This document shows positions 32,946-41,564 of a DNA stretch of 64,000 nucleotides, piece after piece. The position numbers and the translations under genes are program-made. Source of the DNA: Streptomyces aquilus (GTDB lineage Bacteria; Actinomycetota; Actinomycetes; Streptomycetales; Streptomycetaceae); contig NZ_CP034463.1 in NCBI RefSeq assembly GCF_003955715.1, positions 4,836,001 to 4,900,000 of the forward strand, in the 5' to 3' direction. The notes under the pieces are model-generated. The model made no database searches and was not told where the DNA came from. It saw nothing but the letters and a program-made list of their open reading frames with translations. Every line of letters starts with the position of its first letter. The stretch's first letter is position 1.

Positions 32946-34838
32946 CTACAGCTGGGTGTAGGTGCGCTCGGTCAGGCCGTACTTCCTCGCGATCGCGTTC
33001 CACAGCCGGGCGGCCGTCTTCTTCTGGATGGTCGCCTCGCCGCTCGCCTGGTTGCCGGCCAGGGTCTGCGGGGTGGAGCGGGCCTGGCCCTTCTTGCAGG
33101 CCTTCTTGTTGCCGGCGACCTGGTCCGCCCAGGCCGCGTAGTGGTTGTCGGCCGACGCGGACGCCTTCCACGCCTTGGTCAGGGCGGTGGTCAGCTCGGA
33201 GTGGTTCGGCAGCTGGCCGACGGACAGCCCGGACAGGCTGGTGACCAGGTCGTTCCGCTGACCCGCGGCGTCGCGCAGGTCGGTGGCCGCCTGCCCGAGA
33301 TCCTTGCAGGCCTTCACATTGCCGACCGCGCTGATCACGGACGCCCGGCTGTCACCGCTGTCGGCGAGCAGCTTGTCCAGCGCGACCGCCTGCTCCTTCG
33401 CCGCGTCCGTGGACGGCGAGGCGGAACCTTCGGACGCCGGGGCGGTCGCGGAGACGGGCTTGTTGTCGTCGCCCTTGTCGTCCCCGCCGCCGCTCGCCAG
33501 CAGCGCCCCCGCGCCGATGCCGAGAACGGCGATACCGATGCCCACGGCGGCGATGGCGGGTACCCGCGACCGGGTGGGGCCGCTGTGGTCCCGCTCGTCC
33601 GCCTGCGCGGCCCGCCGTCCGGCACCGGTGGGCGGGACGTACGACTGCTGCGGCTGGGCCGGCTCCGGCTCGAACCGCGGCAGCACCTGCGTGGCCCCGG
33701 CCGGGCCCTCCCCGCCGGTCCCGCTGCGGAAGAGGTTGTCGAACTCGGCGGGCGGCTGGCGCTCCCCGCCGTGCTGCCCGGTCACGGGCGGGATGTACTG
33801 CGTCGCCTCCGCGTCCGGCCCCGACACGGGCGGCAGCGGCCCGGCACCCGGACCGGCCTGCGCCCCCTGACCGTGCGGCACGCCACCCGGTCCGGCCTGC
33901 GCCCCCTGTCCGTGCGCCGCGGGCCCCTGCGGCGGCTGCCCCAGGAACTGCGTCCGCTCGCCCGGCACCTCGGGCGGCAGCGCGCCCGGCGTGACCGGCG
34001 GGATGTACTGCGTGGCGCCCTCGTCGGCGGGCGGCAGGGGTGCGCCGGTGGCGGCGCCGGGTCCGGCGGGGGCGCCGTACGGGTCGGCGCCCGGCGGCGT
34101 CGGCAGGGGCTGCCCCACGGGCGGCAGGTAATAGGACGTGGCCTGGTCGGCGTCGTAGCCGGACGGCTGCGGTGCCGGGGCGTTCTCCTGCGGCAGCGGC
34201 TGGGAGGCGGGGGGCGTCTGGGCGACCGGCGGCAGGTAGTAGGAGGTCGCCTGGTCGGCGTCGTAGCCGGACGGCTGCGGTGCCGGGGCGTTCTCCTGCG
34301 GCAGCGGCTGGGGCGCCGGCGGCGTCTGCCCGACCGGCGGCAGGTAGTAGGAGGTGGGCTGGTCGGTCTGGTAGCCCGGCGGCTGCGCCTGGTACGGGTC
34401 GGGTGCCTGCGCCTGACCCTGGTAGGGGCCCGAGCCCGGGGCATGTGCCTGGTACGAGCCCTGGCTCTCCCCCTGGTACGAGCCCGGGGCCTCCCCCTGG
34501 TACGGGTCCGGGGTCTGAGCCTGGTACGGGTTCGGGGTCTGCGTCTGGTACGGGTCCGGGGCTCCCCACGGCCGGCCCTGCGACGCCCCCCAGCCGTCAC
34601 CCGGGGCGGGCTGCTGCGGAGCCGGTGCCTGCTGGTCGGGTCCCCACGGGGTGCCCCAGGCCTGAGCGCCCGGCGGCGCGGCGGGCGGTGCCGACGGGGC
34701 GGGCGCCGGTACGTGGCTGCCGCCCGCGGGGACGCCGGTCATACCCGGCAGCAGCGGTTCGCCACCGTCCGAGGGCAGCACGATGCCTTCGCGCGCCACG
34801 CGCGGCGAGGGCTCCTCGCCCTGTCCACTCTGCGTCAC
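32946..34838 (-). CDS. Pro/Gln-rich repeat protein with one membrane segment and a C-terminal extracellular domain
   Basis: 630 residues. Residues 1-~410 are disordered and repetitive: a block of PYQ/SYQ repeats (~90-150), then 36-residue units carrying GYDADQATSYYLPPV, then ATQYIPPV twice, RTQFLGQ and ATQVLPR. A single transmembrane helix follows (~residue 430, 'AIAAVGIGIAVLGIGAGALLA'). The ~150-residue outer domain is helical with three Cys ('NVKACKDLGQAATDLRDAAGQ', 'NKKACKKG'). The topology is thus a long cytoplasmic tail and a small external domain. The repeated Thr-x-x-Ile/Leu motifs could be phosphothreonine docking sites for FHA proteins. I do not recognise a named family. Confidence 0.82.
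   Translation of the reverse strand: MTQSGQGEEPSPRVAREGIVLPSDGGEPLLPGMTGVPAGGSHVPAPAPSAPPAAPPGAQAWGTPWGPDQQAPAPQQPAPGDGWGASQGRPWGAPDPYQTQTPNPYQAQTPDPYQGEAPGSYQGESQGSYQAHAPGSGPYQGQAQAPDPYQAQPPGYQTDQPTSYYLPPVGQTPPAPQPLPQENAPAPQPSGYDADQATSYYLPPVAQTPPASQPLPQENAPAPQPSGYDADQATSYYLPPVGQPLPTPPGADPYGAPAGPGAATGAPLPPADEGATQYIPPVTPGALPPEVPGERTQFLGQPPQGPAAHGQGAQAGPGGVPHGQGAQAGPGAGPLPPVSGPDAEATQYIPPVTGQHGGERQPPAEFDNLFRSGTGGEGPAGATQVLPRFEPEPAQPQQSYVPPTGAGRRAAQADERDHSGPTRSRVPAIAAVGIGIAVLGIGAGALLASGGGDDKGDDNKPVSATAPASEGSASPSTDAAKEQAVALDKLLADSGDSRASVISAVGNVKACKDLGQAATDLRDAAGQRNDLVTSLSGLSVGQLPNHSELTTALTKAWKASASADNHYAAWADQVAGNKKACKKGQARSTPQTLAGNQASGEATIQKKTAARLWNAIARKYGLTERTYTQL
34121..34370. repeat. 108-bp direct repeats in the Pro/Gln-rich gene
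   Basis: GCGGCAGGTA recurs at exactly 34121, 34229 and 34337, bounding two nearly identical 108-bp (36-codon) units and a partial third. It is an in-frame expansion of the TSYYLPPV segment and likely to vary in length between strains. Confidence 0.85.
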
Positions 34839-35040
34839 CGGGACTCCTACTAATGGGGGACCTTGTGAATCGTCGGCTCACGCTACCGGGTCCCCCGAGC
34901 CCGGTGCCACGCAGCACGGGACGTGACCTGCGTCCCTGTGACCGCGGTAACAGAACCGGGCCCGCATCCGCTCTATAAGCCCTCCTTTCCGCTCAAGTGC
35001 CTTCGTTTCCCGGGAGTTCACGCCCTCGTACCCACGGATT

Positions 35041-36426
35041 TCATGCGGCGGCCTGCAACTCCAGCCGGGCCCCGAACTCCCGTACCACGGGCTCGTCCCG
35101 GAAGGGTTCGAGACGCTGCTGGAAGTCGTCGAGATACTCGGCGCCCCGGTTGGACCGGACCGTCTCCAGCAGCTCCACGGCCTTCAGGCCGGTGTGGCAG
35201 GCCTGTTCGATCTCGCGCTGCTGCACCTGTGCGGTGGCCAGCAGGACGTATCCGATGGCCCGGCGCCGCGCCTTGGTCTCCGGCAGGCCGTCCAGCGACT
35301 CCTGCGCCCGTCGCGCCGCCGCCTCGGCCTGGCCGAGGTCGCGGTGGCAGTGCGCCAACTCGTCGGCCAGATAGGCCTCGTCGAAGTGCGCGATCCACGC
35401 CGGGTCGTCCCCGGAGCTCGCGTCCGCCGACTCCAGCGCGCTCACCGCCCGCCCGGAGGCCGCCTGCGCCGCCCGCGCGTCGCCCAGCAGGGCGTGCCCG
35501 CGTGCCTCGGCCGCGTAGAACATCGCCTCCGCGCGCGGTGTCACGCGCCCCCGCGCTCCTTCCTGCGCCGCGCGCGCCAACTGCGCGATCTCGCGCGGGT
35601 TTCCGAGCTGCGCGGCGAGATGGCTCATGGAGGCGGCGAGGACGTACCCGCCGTAGCCGCGGTCCCCGGCGGCCTGCGCGAGGCGCAGCGCCTGGATGTA
35701 GTACCGCTGGGCCAGGCCCGGTTGGCCGGTGTCGATGGCCATGTACCCGGCGAGTTCCGTCAACCGCGCGACGGCGGCGAACAGTTCCCGCCCCACGGCC
35801 TCCCGGTACGACCCGGCGAGCAGCCCGGAGACGACGCTGTTGAGGTAGTGCACGACGACCGGCCGCACATGCCCGCTGCCGTACTGGTGGTCGAGGTCGA
35901 CGAGGGCCTGGGTCATCGCCTTCACGGCCGCCACGTCCGACTGCCCCACCCGGGGTCCTGCCGAGCGCGCCACCTGGGAGTCCGGCGAGGAGATCAGCCA
36001 GTCGCGGCTCGGTTCGACGAGCGCGGAGGCGGCCATGGACGAGCCGGACAGGAAGTCCCGCCGGCCCACGTCACTGCGCCACAGCTCGCAGACCTGCTCG
36101 ATGGCCCCCAGTACGGTCGGCGAGAACTGGAGACCCACGCCCGAGGCGAGGTTCTTGCCGTTGGCCATGCCGATCTCGTCGATCGTGACCGTACGGCCGA
36201 GCTTGCGGCCCAGGGCCTCCGCGATGATCGCCGGCGCCCGGCCCCGCGGCTGCTGGCCGCGCAGCCAACGCGCCACGGACGTCTTGTCGTAGCGCAGATC
36301 GAGGCCGTGCTCCGCACCGCACATGTTGACGCGGCGGGCCAGCCCGGCGTTCGAGCAGCCCGCTTCCTGGATGAGCGCCTGCAACCGTTCGTTCGGCTGC
36401 CGCGCGACGAGAGGCCTTGCGGCCAT
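35041..36426 (-). CDS. NsdA-like transcriptional regulator (HTH + TPR)
   Basis: 461 residues. The N-terminus has a cryptic helix-turn-helix ('RLQALIQEAGCSNAGLARRV', 'YDKTSVARWLRGQQPRG', then 'IIAEALGRKLGRTVTIDEIG'). The remainder is alpha-helical tetratricopeptide-like repeats ('YYIQALRLAQAAGDRGYGGY', 'AEAMFYAAEARGHALLGD', 'ADELAHCHRDLGQAEAAARR'). This layout is that of NsdA, a negative regulator of sporulation and antibiotic production in S. coelicolor, and its several paralogues. Orthology to nsdA itself is not established from context. The upstream 294 bp (36427-36720) carries the divergent promoters and no gene. Confidence 0.85.
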   Translation of the reverse strand: MAARPLVARQPNERLQALIQEAGCSNAGLARRVNMCGAEHGLDLRYDKTSVARWLRGQQPRGRAPAIIAEALGRKLGRTVTIDEIGMANGKNLASGVGLQFSPTVLGAIEQVCELWRSDVGRRDFLSGSSMAASALVEPSRDWLISSPDSQVARSAGPRVGQSDVAAVKAMTQALVDLDHQYGSGHVRPVVVHYLNSVVSGLLAGSYREAVGRELFAAVARLTELAGYMAIDTGQPGLAQRYYIQALRLAQAAGDRGYGGYVLAASMSHLAAQLGNPREIAQLARAAQEGARGRVTPRAEAMFYAAEARGHALLGDARAAQAASGRAVSALESADASSGDDPAWIAHFDEAYLADELAHCHRDLGQAEAAARRAQESLDGLPETKARRRAIGYVLLATAQVQQREIEQACHTGLKAVELLETVRSNRGAEYLDDFQQRLEPFRDEPVVREFGARLELQAAA

Positions 36427-36720
36427 GGCGTAACCCCCTGTGGCTGCGGTGCCTGCCCACGCACCGAGTTGACGTGTCTTCCACCGAAAAAATCCGGCCG
36501 TGAAGATCGATGCCCCGCGATCGAACCGAAAATGCGAGGCTTGCGAGGATTGCCGGGGTAAAGGCGGTTGCCGCCCCCACAGCTGGCTACCCCGATCGCG
36601 CCGTCGTTCCTCCCGCGCGCCCCCACACGTGCATCCATGCGCCCCAGATGCGGAATCGATGCCCCTCCCCCGCGCGCGTTACCCCCGTAACTCCAGGTGG
36701 GTGCGGGAGTTGTGTTCATC

Positions 36721-37374
36721 GTGGAAGAGACGATCGCGGGCACCGAAGCCGCTCAGATTCCGAAGCAGCGCGGCGAATCGCTGCTGGAGACAGCCGTACG
36801 CTACGCCGAGGAGCGCCACTGGGACGTCTTCCCCGGCACCTGGCTGGAAGCCGTCGACGGGGTGCAGCGCTGCTCCTGCGGCGACGCGGCGTGCGCCGCA
36901 CCCGGCGCGCACCCCGCGCGCGACGACTGGGCGACGCAGGCGACCGGCAGTGCGACGGTCGCGCGCCGGTTGTGGCAGAAGCAGCCGCTCGCGGCGATCC
37001 TGCTGCCGACGGGGCGGACCTTCGACGCGGTGTCCGTGCCGGAGACGGCCGGGTTTCTCGCGTTGGCCCGGATGGAGCGGATGGAGTTGACGCTCGGGCC
37101 GGTGACCTTGTCGCCCGACCGCCGGATGCACTTCTTCGTGTTGCCGGGGGCGTCCGTGAAGGTGCCGGAACTGGTGCGGAAGCTGGGGTGGACGCCGTCT
37201 TCCCTGGACCTGGTGGCGTTGGGTGAGGGTGCTTACGTTGCCGCTCCGCCTACGCGGTATGGCTCGCGCGGGGCTGTGCAGTGGGCTTGTCGGCCCACTC
37301 CCGCCAATCGGTGGTTGCCGGATGCCGAGGAGTTGATCTCGCCGCTCGCCTACGCGTGCGGTCGCGACAGGTAG
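36721..37374 (+). CDS. Prim-Pol-like (bifunctional DNA primase/polymerase N-terminal) domain protein
   Basis: 217 residues from GTG 36721; GTGs at 36697 and 36712 are alternatives (GGGAG at 36705-36709). It begins 'LLETAVRYAEERHWDVFPGTW' and contains CSCGDAACAAPGAHPARDDW, the Cys/His segment typical of actinobacterial Prim-Pol N-terminal proteins, then 'AAILLPTGRTFDAVSVPE'. The acidic metal pair of true primases is not obvious beyond this FDAVSV strand. No helicase domain follows, so it is a stand-alone protein of uncertain activity, a common Streptomyces paralogous group. It is divergent from the NsdA-like gene. Confidence 0.75.
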   Translation: MEETIAGTEAAQIPKQRGESLLETAVRYAEERHWDVFPGTWLEAVDGVQRCSCGDAACAAPGAHPARDDWATQATGSATVARRLWQKQPLAAILLPTGRTFDAVSVPETAGFLALARMERMELTLGPVTLSPDRRMHFFVLPGASVKVPELVRKLGWTPSSLDLVALGEGAYVAAPPTRYGSRGAVQWACRPTPANRWLPDAEELISPLAYACGRDR

Positions 37375-37395
37375 CCAGCCCTTAGGTTGGCATGC

Positions 37396-38169
37396 ATGAC
37401 GTCGGCTGTAAGTGTGCGTGGGCTCTGGAAGCGGTTCGGGCAGCAGATTGCCGTTGCCGGGATTGATCTCGAACTGCCCGCCGGGAAGTTCATCGGGCTC
37501 GTGGGGCCCAACGGAGCCGGGAAGACCACCACCCTCTCCATGATCACCGGCCTTTTGCGGCCCGACCAGGGGTCGGTGTCCGTCGTCGGGCACGACGTCT
37601 GGCGGGACCCCGTCGAGGTCAAGGCCCGGATCGGGGTCCTCCCGGAGGGGCTGCGGCTCTTCGAGCGGCTCTCGGGGCGCGAACTCCTCGGCTACTCCGG
37701 GCGGTTGCGGGGGCTGCCCGGGGCCGAGGTCGACAAGCGCGCCGCGCAACTGCTCGACGTCCTCGACCTCGCCGGGGCACAGCACAAGCTGGTGGTCGAC
37801 TACTCGACCGGCATGCGGAAGAAGATCGGACTCGCGGCCGCGCTCCTCCACAACCCCGAAGTCCTCTTCCTGGACGAGCCGTTCGAGGGCGTCGACCCGG
37901 TGTCCGCGCAGACCATCCGCGGGGTGCTGGAGCGCTACACCGCCTCCGGCGCCACCGTCGTCTTCTCCTCGCACGTCATGGAGCTCGTCGAGTCGCTGTG
38001 CGACTGGGTCGCGGTGATGGCCGCCGGACGCATCCGGGCCCAGGGCACGCTCGCCGAGGTGCGCGGCGAGGCGCCCTCGCTCCAGCAGGCGTTCCTGGAG
38101 CTGGTCGGGGCGCACGGGCGGGACGCCGGGTCCGATCTGGACTGGCTGGGCGGCGGGGCGGCCCGATGA
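37396..38169 (+). CDS. ABC exporter ATP-binding protein
   Basis: 257 residues from ATG 37396. Walker A GPNGAGKTT (~residue 40), a signature variant YSTGMRKK (~140), Walker B VLFLDEP with the switch His in 'VFSSHVMELVESL'. The C-terminal part ('IRAQGTLAEVRGEAPSLQQAFLELVG') is that of ABC-2-type exporters. It pairs with the permease starting at 38166 (ATGA overlap). A TTAGGTT half-site of an iron box precedes the start but is not convincing. Confidence 0.93.
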   Translation: MTSAVSVRGLWKRFGQQIAVAGIDLELPAGKFIGLVGPNGAGKTTTLSMITGLLRPDQGSVSVVGHDVWRDPVEVKARIGVLPEGLRLFERLSGRELLGYSGRLRGLPGAEVDKRAAQLLDVLDLAGAQHKLVVDYSTGMRKKIGLAAALLHNPEVLFLDEPFEGVDPVSAQTIRGVLERYTASGATVVFSSHVMELVESLCDWVAVMAAGRIRAQGTLAEVRGEAPSLQQAFLELVGAHGRDAGSDLDWLGGGAAR

Positions 38170-39761
38170 GTGCCGACGTCACCGCCGTCGTCGTACGGCT
38201 GAAGCTGTCGCTGCTCAGGAACGGGCTGCGGCAGTCCGGTGGGCGGCGGGCCGCGTACATCGTGTCGGCCGTCGTCACGCTGCTGTTCGCGGCGCTGCAA
38301 CTGCTCGGGCTGATCGCGTTGCGCGGCAATGCGCACGCCGTGTCCGTGGCCGTGCTGCTGGTGGCGGTGCTGGCCGTCGGGTGGGCGGTGATGCCGCTGT
38401 TCTTCCCGGGTGGCGACGAAACCCTTGATCCGACGCGCCTGGTGATGCTGCCGCTGCGGCCCCGGCCGCTGGTGCGGGCGCTGCTCGTGGCCTCGCTGGT
38501 GGGGATCGGGCCGGTGTTCACGCTGTGCCTGCTGGTCGGTTCCGCGGTGTCGGTGGCGCACGGCTCGGTGGCGTACGTCGTCGCCGTCGTCGGGGTGGTG
38601 CTGGCGCTGCTGGTGTGCGTGGCGCTCGCGCGGGCCGTGGCCGTCGCCAACATCCGGCTGCTGACCAGCCGCAAGGGGCGGGACCTGGCGGTGCTGAGCG
38701 GCCTCGTGATCGCGATCGGGGCGCAGCTGGCCAACTTCGGTGTGCAACGCCTGGGTTCGAGCGGTCTGGCGCAGCTGGACCCGGCCGGGGACGTGCTGCG
38801 CTGGGTGCCGCCGGCGTCCGCGATCGGGGCGGTGGACTCGGCGAGTTCGGGGTCGTACGGCGTCGCGGTCACCCAACTCGCGCTGAGCGCCGGTGCGTTG
38901 GTCGCCCTGGTCGCGCTCTGGTCGCGGCATCTGACGCGGCTGATGATCTCGCCGGACGGCTCCACGCTCCAGGCCGCCGCCACCGATTCGGCCGCCCGCG
39001 AGCGGACGTCGACGGGGCTGGGACGGCTGCTGCCGGGCGGGCGCACGGGCACGGTGGTCGAGCGCAGCCTGCGCTACATCTGGCGCGACCCGAAGACGAA
39101 GGCCGCGTGGGTCACCTCGCTGGCGATCGGGCTGATCGTCCCCGTGTTCAACGCCCTTCAGGGCACCGGCTCGATCTACTTCGCGTGCTTCGCCGCCGGA
39201 ATGCTCGGCATCCAGATGTACAACCAGTTCGGGCAGGACACCTCCGCGTTCTGGATGGTCGCGACGACCATCTCCTCGTCCCGGGACGCGTACGTCGAGC
39301 TGCGCGGCCGCGCCCTGGCGCTGCTGGTGATCACCCTGCCGTACGCGACGCTCGTGACCGTCGTGACGACGGCGATGCTCGGTGACTGGGCCAGGCTGCC
39401 GGAGGCGCTCGGCCTGTCCTTCGCCCTGCTGGGCGCGATGCTGGCGACGGGCGCCTGGACCTCGGCCCGCTTCCCGTACTCCATCCCGCAGGAGGGCTAC
39501 AAGAACGTGGCCCCCGGCCAGGCCGGGCTCGCCTGGATCTCCATCTTCGGCGGCATGATCGCCGCCGCGCTGCTGTGCGCCCCGGTCATCACGCTGACGA
39601 TCTGGCTGAACGTGGTACGCGACGGCGACCGGTGGAGCTGGGTGCTGCTGCCGGTGGGGGCGCTGTACGGGGCGGCGATCACGCTGGCGGGGCTGCGACT
39701 GGCGGCACCGAGGACGGCAGCCCGGCTACCGGAGATTCTGACGGCGGTCAGCAAGGGCTGA
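38166..39761 (+). CDS. ABC exporter permease (ABC-2 type, large)
   Basis: 531 residues, ATG overlapping the ATPase stop by 4 bp. About 12 hydrophobic segments, including 'AAYIVSAVVTLLFAALQLLGL', 'GPVFTLCLLVGSAVSV', 'YVVAVVGVVLALLVCVALA' and 'LGLSFALLGAMLATGAW'. The central loop contains 'TGTVVERSLRYIWRDPKTKAAW', which recurs in the large actinobacterial permeases that go with this ATPase type. Substrate unknown. The stop codon AAGGGCTGA is itself part of the first unit of the following minisatellite. Confidence 0.88.
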   Translation: MSADVTAVVVRLKLSLLRNGLRQSGGRRAAYIVSAVVTLLFAALQLLGLIALRGNAHAVSVAVLLVAVLAVGWAVMPLFFPGGDETLDPTRLVMLPLRPRPLVRALLVASLVGIGPVFTLCLLVGSAVSVAHGSVAYVVAVVGVVLALLVCVALARAVAVANIRLLTSRKGRDLAVLSGLVIAIGAQLANFGVQRLGSSGLAQLDPAGDVLRWVPPASAIGAVDSASSGSYGVAVTQLALSAGALVALVALWSRHLTRLMISPDGSTLQAAATDSAARERTSTGLGRLLPGGRTGTVVERSLRYIWRDPKTKAAWVTSLAIGLIVPVFNALQGTGSIYFACFAAGMLGIQMYNQFGQDTSAFWMVATTISSSRDAYVELRGRALALLVITLPYATLVTVVTTAMLGDWARLPEALGLSFALLGAMLATGAWTSARFPYSIPQEGYKNVAPGQAGLAWISIFGGMIAAALLCAPVITLTIWLNVVRDGDRWSWVLLPVGALYGAAITLAGLRLAAPRTAARLPEILTAVSKG

Positions 39762-40040
39762 CGACCGGCGGTGACGCTTGCGGGGGTCAAACGAGGGCTG
39801 AGTCCGCCAGTGCCCCCTGGGCCGGTCAAGCGAGGGCTGACGGACGCCGGCAATCCTGGCGGCGGCCACGCAAGGGCTGACGGCCGCCAACGATCTTGCG
39901 GCGGTCGATCAAGGGCTTGACGGCCGCCAGTGGCCCTCGCGGCAGTCAAACGAGGGCTGAGTCCGCCAGTGGCCCTTGCGCCGGTCAAGCAGGGGCTGGT
40001 GGCCGCCAGCGATCCTTGCGGCGGTCGGAGAAAGCTGACC
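39746..40040. repeat. Degenerate minisatellite of seven to eight ~39-41-bp units
   Basis: Each unit reads approximately GGTCAAGCRAGGGCTGACGGCCGCCAGTGGCCCTTGCGGC (given here only as a degenerate consensus); AGGGCTGA or a close variant starts in nearly every unit (e.g. 39754, 39793, 39832, 39869, 39910, 39951). AGGGC/GCCCT within a unit can form a short stem. The array fills the whole space between the permease and the convergent alpha/beta hydrolase gene and contains both gene ends. Confidence 0.85.
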
Positions 40041-40041
40041 G

Positions 40042-40998
40042 CTACCGTTCTCCGAACAGGCTCTCGATGAAGGGCTGCACGGCTGCCCGCCAGGCGTCCG
40101 GCTGGTCGTAGTGCACCAGGTGGCCGGCGTCGGCGACCTCGGCGTACTCCCCCCGCGGCAGTACCCGCACCATCTCCTGCGCCTCCGCCCGCCCCAGCTC
40201 GCCGTCGAGACCGCGGACGACCAGCGCGGGGCACTGGACCTGCGCCAGCTCCTCCCAGTGCGCGTCGAGCACCCAGGTCTCCCGGGACTTCAGCATCTGC
40301 TCGGGTTCGAAGACGGGCCGCCAGCCGTCCGGCGACTCGGCCATCACCTCGGCGTAGAACTCGCCGCGGGCGGGGTTCGGGCGCTCCACCCAGGGGTCGT
40401 CCTCGCCGAACCACTTGCGTACGTCGGCCAGGGTGGCGAAGGGGAGGGGCCAGGACTTGAACCAGTCCGCCCACTCCCGCTGCGAGGCCGCTCCGAGTGC
40501 TGAGGCCCGCATGTCGCAGATGATCACACCGGAGACCAGGTCGGGCCGTTTCGCGGCGAGCTGCCAGGCGGTCAGGGCGCCCATGGCATGGCCGATGAGG
40601 ACGGCCGGGCCGAGGCCGAGCTGTTCGAGGGCCGCCTCGGCGTCCTCGACGTAGGCCTCGCGGGTGAAGGAGGCCTGCGGGGGCTTGTCGCTGCGGCCGT
40701 GGCCGCGCTGGTCGAGGGCGACGGCCCGGTGGCGTTCGGACAGCCAGCGGGCGGTGGGGGCCCAGTGGGAGGCGCGGCCCATGAGGCCGTGCAGTAACAG
40801 CACGCCGGGTGAGCGGTCGAGGGCGCCTTGGACGGTCCGCCGCCCCGCCCGCCGGCCGGCGGCGCCGCCCTGCTCCAGGCCCCGCTCCGTCGGCCCCGCC
40901 GCCTGGTCGGGCTTGGGAGGGTCGCCGAACTCCCAGGCGGCAAGGCGTACGCCGCCCGCTCCGGTCACGTCGATGCGCCGCGCCATTGGTCCTGGCAC
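40042..40998 (-). CDS. Alpha/beta-hydrolase fold protein lacking the nucleophilic Ser
   Basis: 318 residues. Family elements are intact: oxyanion region 'GVLLLHGLMGRASHW', 'VALDQRGHGRSDKP', the acid loop 'ALVVRGLDGELG' and the His loop 'VADAGHLVHYDQP'. However, the nucleophile elbow reads IGHAMGA rather than G-x-S-x-G, the codon being GCC where TCC would give Ser. A ~30-residue insert rich in Arg/Gly (TERGLEQGGAAGRRAGRR) lies between strands 1 and 3. It is either a non-hydrolytic member (binding, pseudoenzyme) or an enzyme using another mechanism. The start could be ATG 40998 or ATG 40986. Confidence 0.88.
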   Translation of the reverse strand: MPGPMARRIDVTGAGGVRLAAWEFGDPPKPDQAAGPTERGLEQGGAAGRRAGRRTVQGALDRSPGVLLLHGLMGRASHWAPTARWLSERHRAVALDQRGHGRSDKPPQASFTREAYVEDAEAALEQLGLGPAVLIGHAMGALTAWQLAAKRPDLVSGVIICDMRASALGAASQREWADWFKSWPLPFATLADVRKWFGEDDPWVERPNPARGEFYAEVMAESPDGWRPVFEPEQMLKSRETWVLDAHWEELAQVQCPALVVRGLDGELGRAEAQEMVRVLPRGEYAEVADAGHLVHYDQPDAWRAAVQPFIESLFGER

Positions 40999-41145
40999 CC
41001 CCCTAGCTCCGCTCGGACCGCTTGCTCCCGCTCAGCCGGCCGGTCCTGTGAACCATGTCTGCCTTGCCCTGCCCGACGCGCTCGCTGTCGCGCCGCCGCC
41101 CCTCCCTGAAGCGCATGTTCCGCCCCGCGTGTCACCCCAAGGCTA

Positions 41146-41161
41146 TCGAATGCCCATTCGA
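41146..41161. promoter_or_regulatory. Palindrome TCGAATG-CC-CATTCGA
   Basis: Perfect 7-bp arms about a CC centre, roughly 150 bp upstream of the alpha/beta hydrolase gene. A second palindrome with the same CC centre lies 42 bp further on. Confidence 0.5.
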
Positions 41162-41194
41162 AAATGCGTCCTCCGCCGCCAACACCCCTCATTC

Positions 41195-41208
41195 GAGTGA
41201 CCTCACTC
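41195..41208. promoter_or_regulatory. Palindrome GAGTGA-CC-TCACTC
   Basis: Perfect 6-bp arms about CC. The half-site spacing is shorter than that of a CRP box, so another dimeric regulator is more likely if it is functional. Confidence 0.45.
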
Positions 41209-41327
41209 AAGGATTGATCGTCGCGACCGAGGGGAGATCTTCTGCGGGAGGCGGACCGCTCGGGGAAATCGGTCCGAGGGGAATGACCCTGAGAGCTCGG
41301 GGCTCCGGGTCAGCACAGGGGAGGACA

Positions 41328-41355
41328 GGCCCCGGCGCCACATGGCGCCGGGGCC
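41328..41355 (-). terminator. Perfect 12-bp-stem terminator downstream of dmdR1
   Basis: GGCCCCGGCGCC-ACAT-GGCGCCGGGGCC, no mismatches, 4-nt loop. It lies ~210 bp past the DtxR-family stop, with no gene between, and can act in both directions. Confidence 0.8.
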
Positions 41356-41564
41356 CTCCACGCGTCTGCGGCACATCATCCCGGCCCCCTCAGGTCATAT
41401 GCCTCACGCGACAGCCTTGCACGCGGGGCGTCGGAGCGCTGCGATTCGGCGCACTGAATCTTCGAATCGGCCACACCGCGTCGCCACATCGGCGGCCTCC
41501 CCCGGGACGCCACAACTGTCCCTACGGCCACCGCAGTTGGAAAAACCCCAGGACGACCGGCCGG

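Larger units (their letters stand above)
40999..41564. other. 566-bp gene-free region with palindromes and a terminator
   Basis: No convincing gene on either strand. It holds two 6/7-bp-arm palindromes (41146-41161, 41195-41208), a perfect hairpin (41328-41355) and, near 41390-41540, plain sequence downstream of the DtxR-family gene. The several long plus-strand frames crossing it have no family features. Confidence 0.6.

Noticed and set aside
37382..37400. Iron box (DmdR1 site) before the ABC exporter
   Set aside because: Only the left half TTAGGTT is present; overall about half of the 19 positions agree.
39746..40040. CRISPR array
   Set aside because: Units are contiguous and degenerate along their whole length, with no unique spacers and no cas genes.
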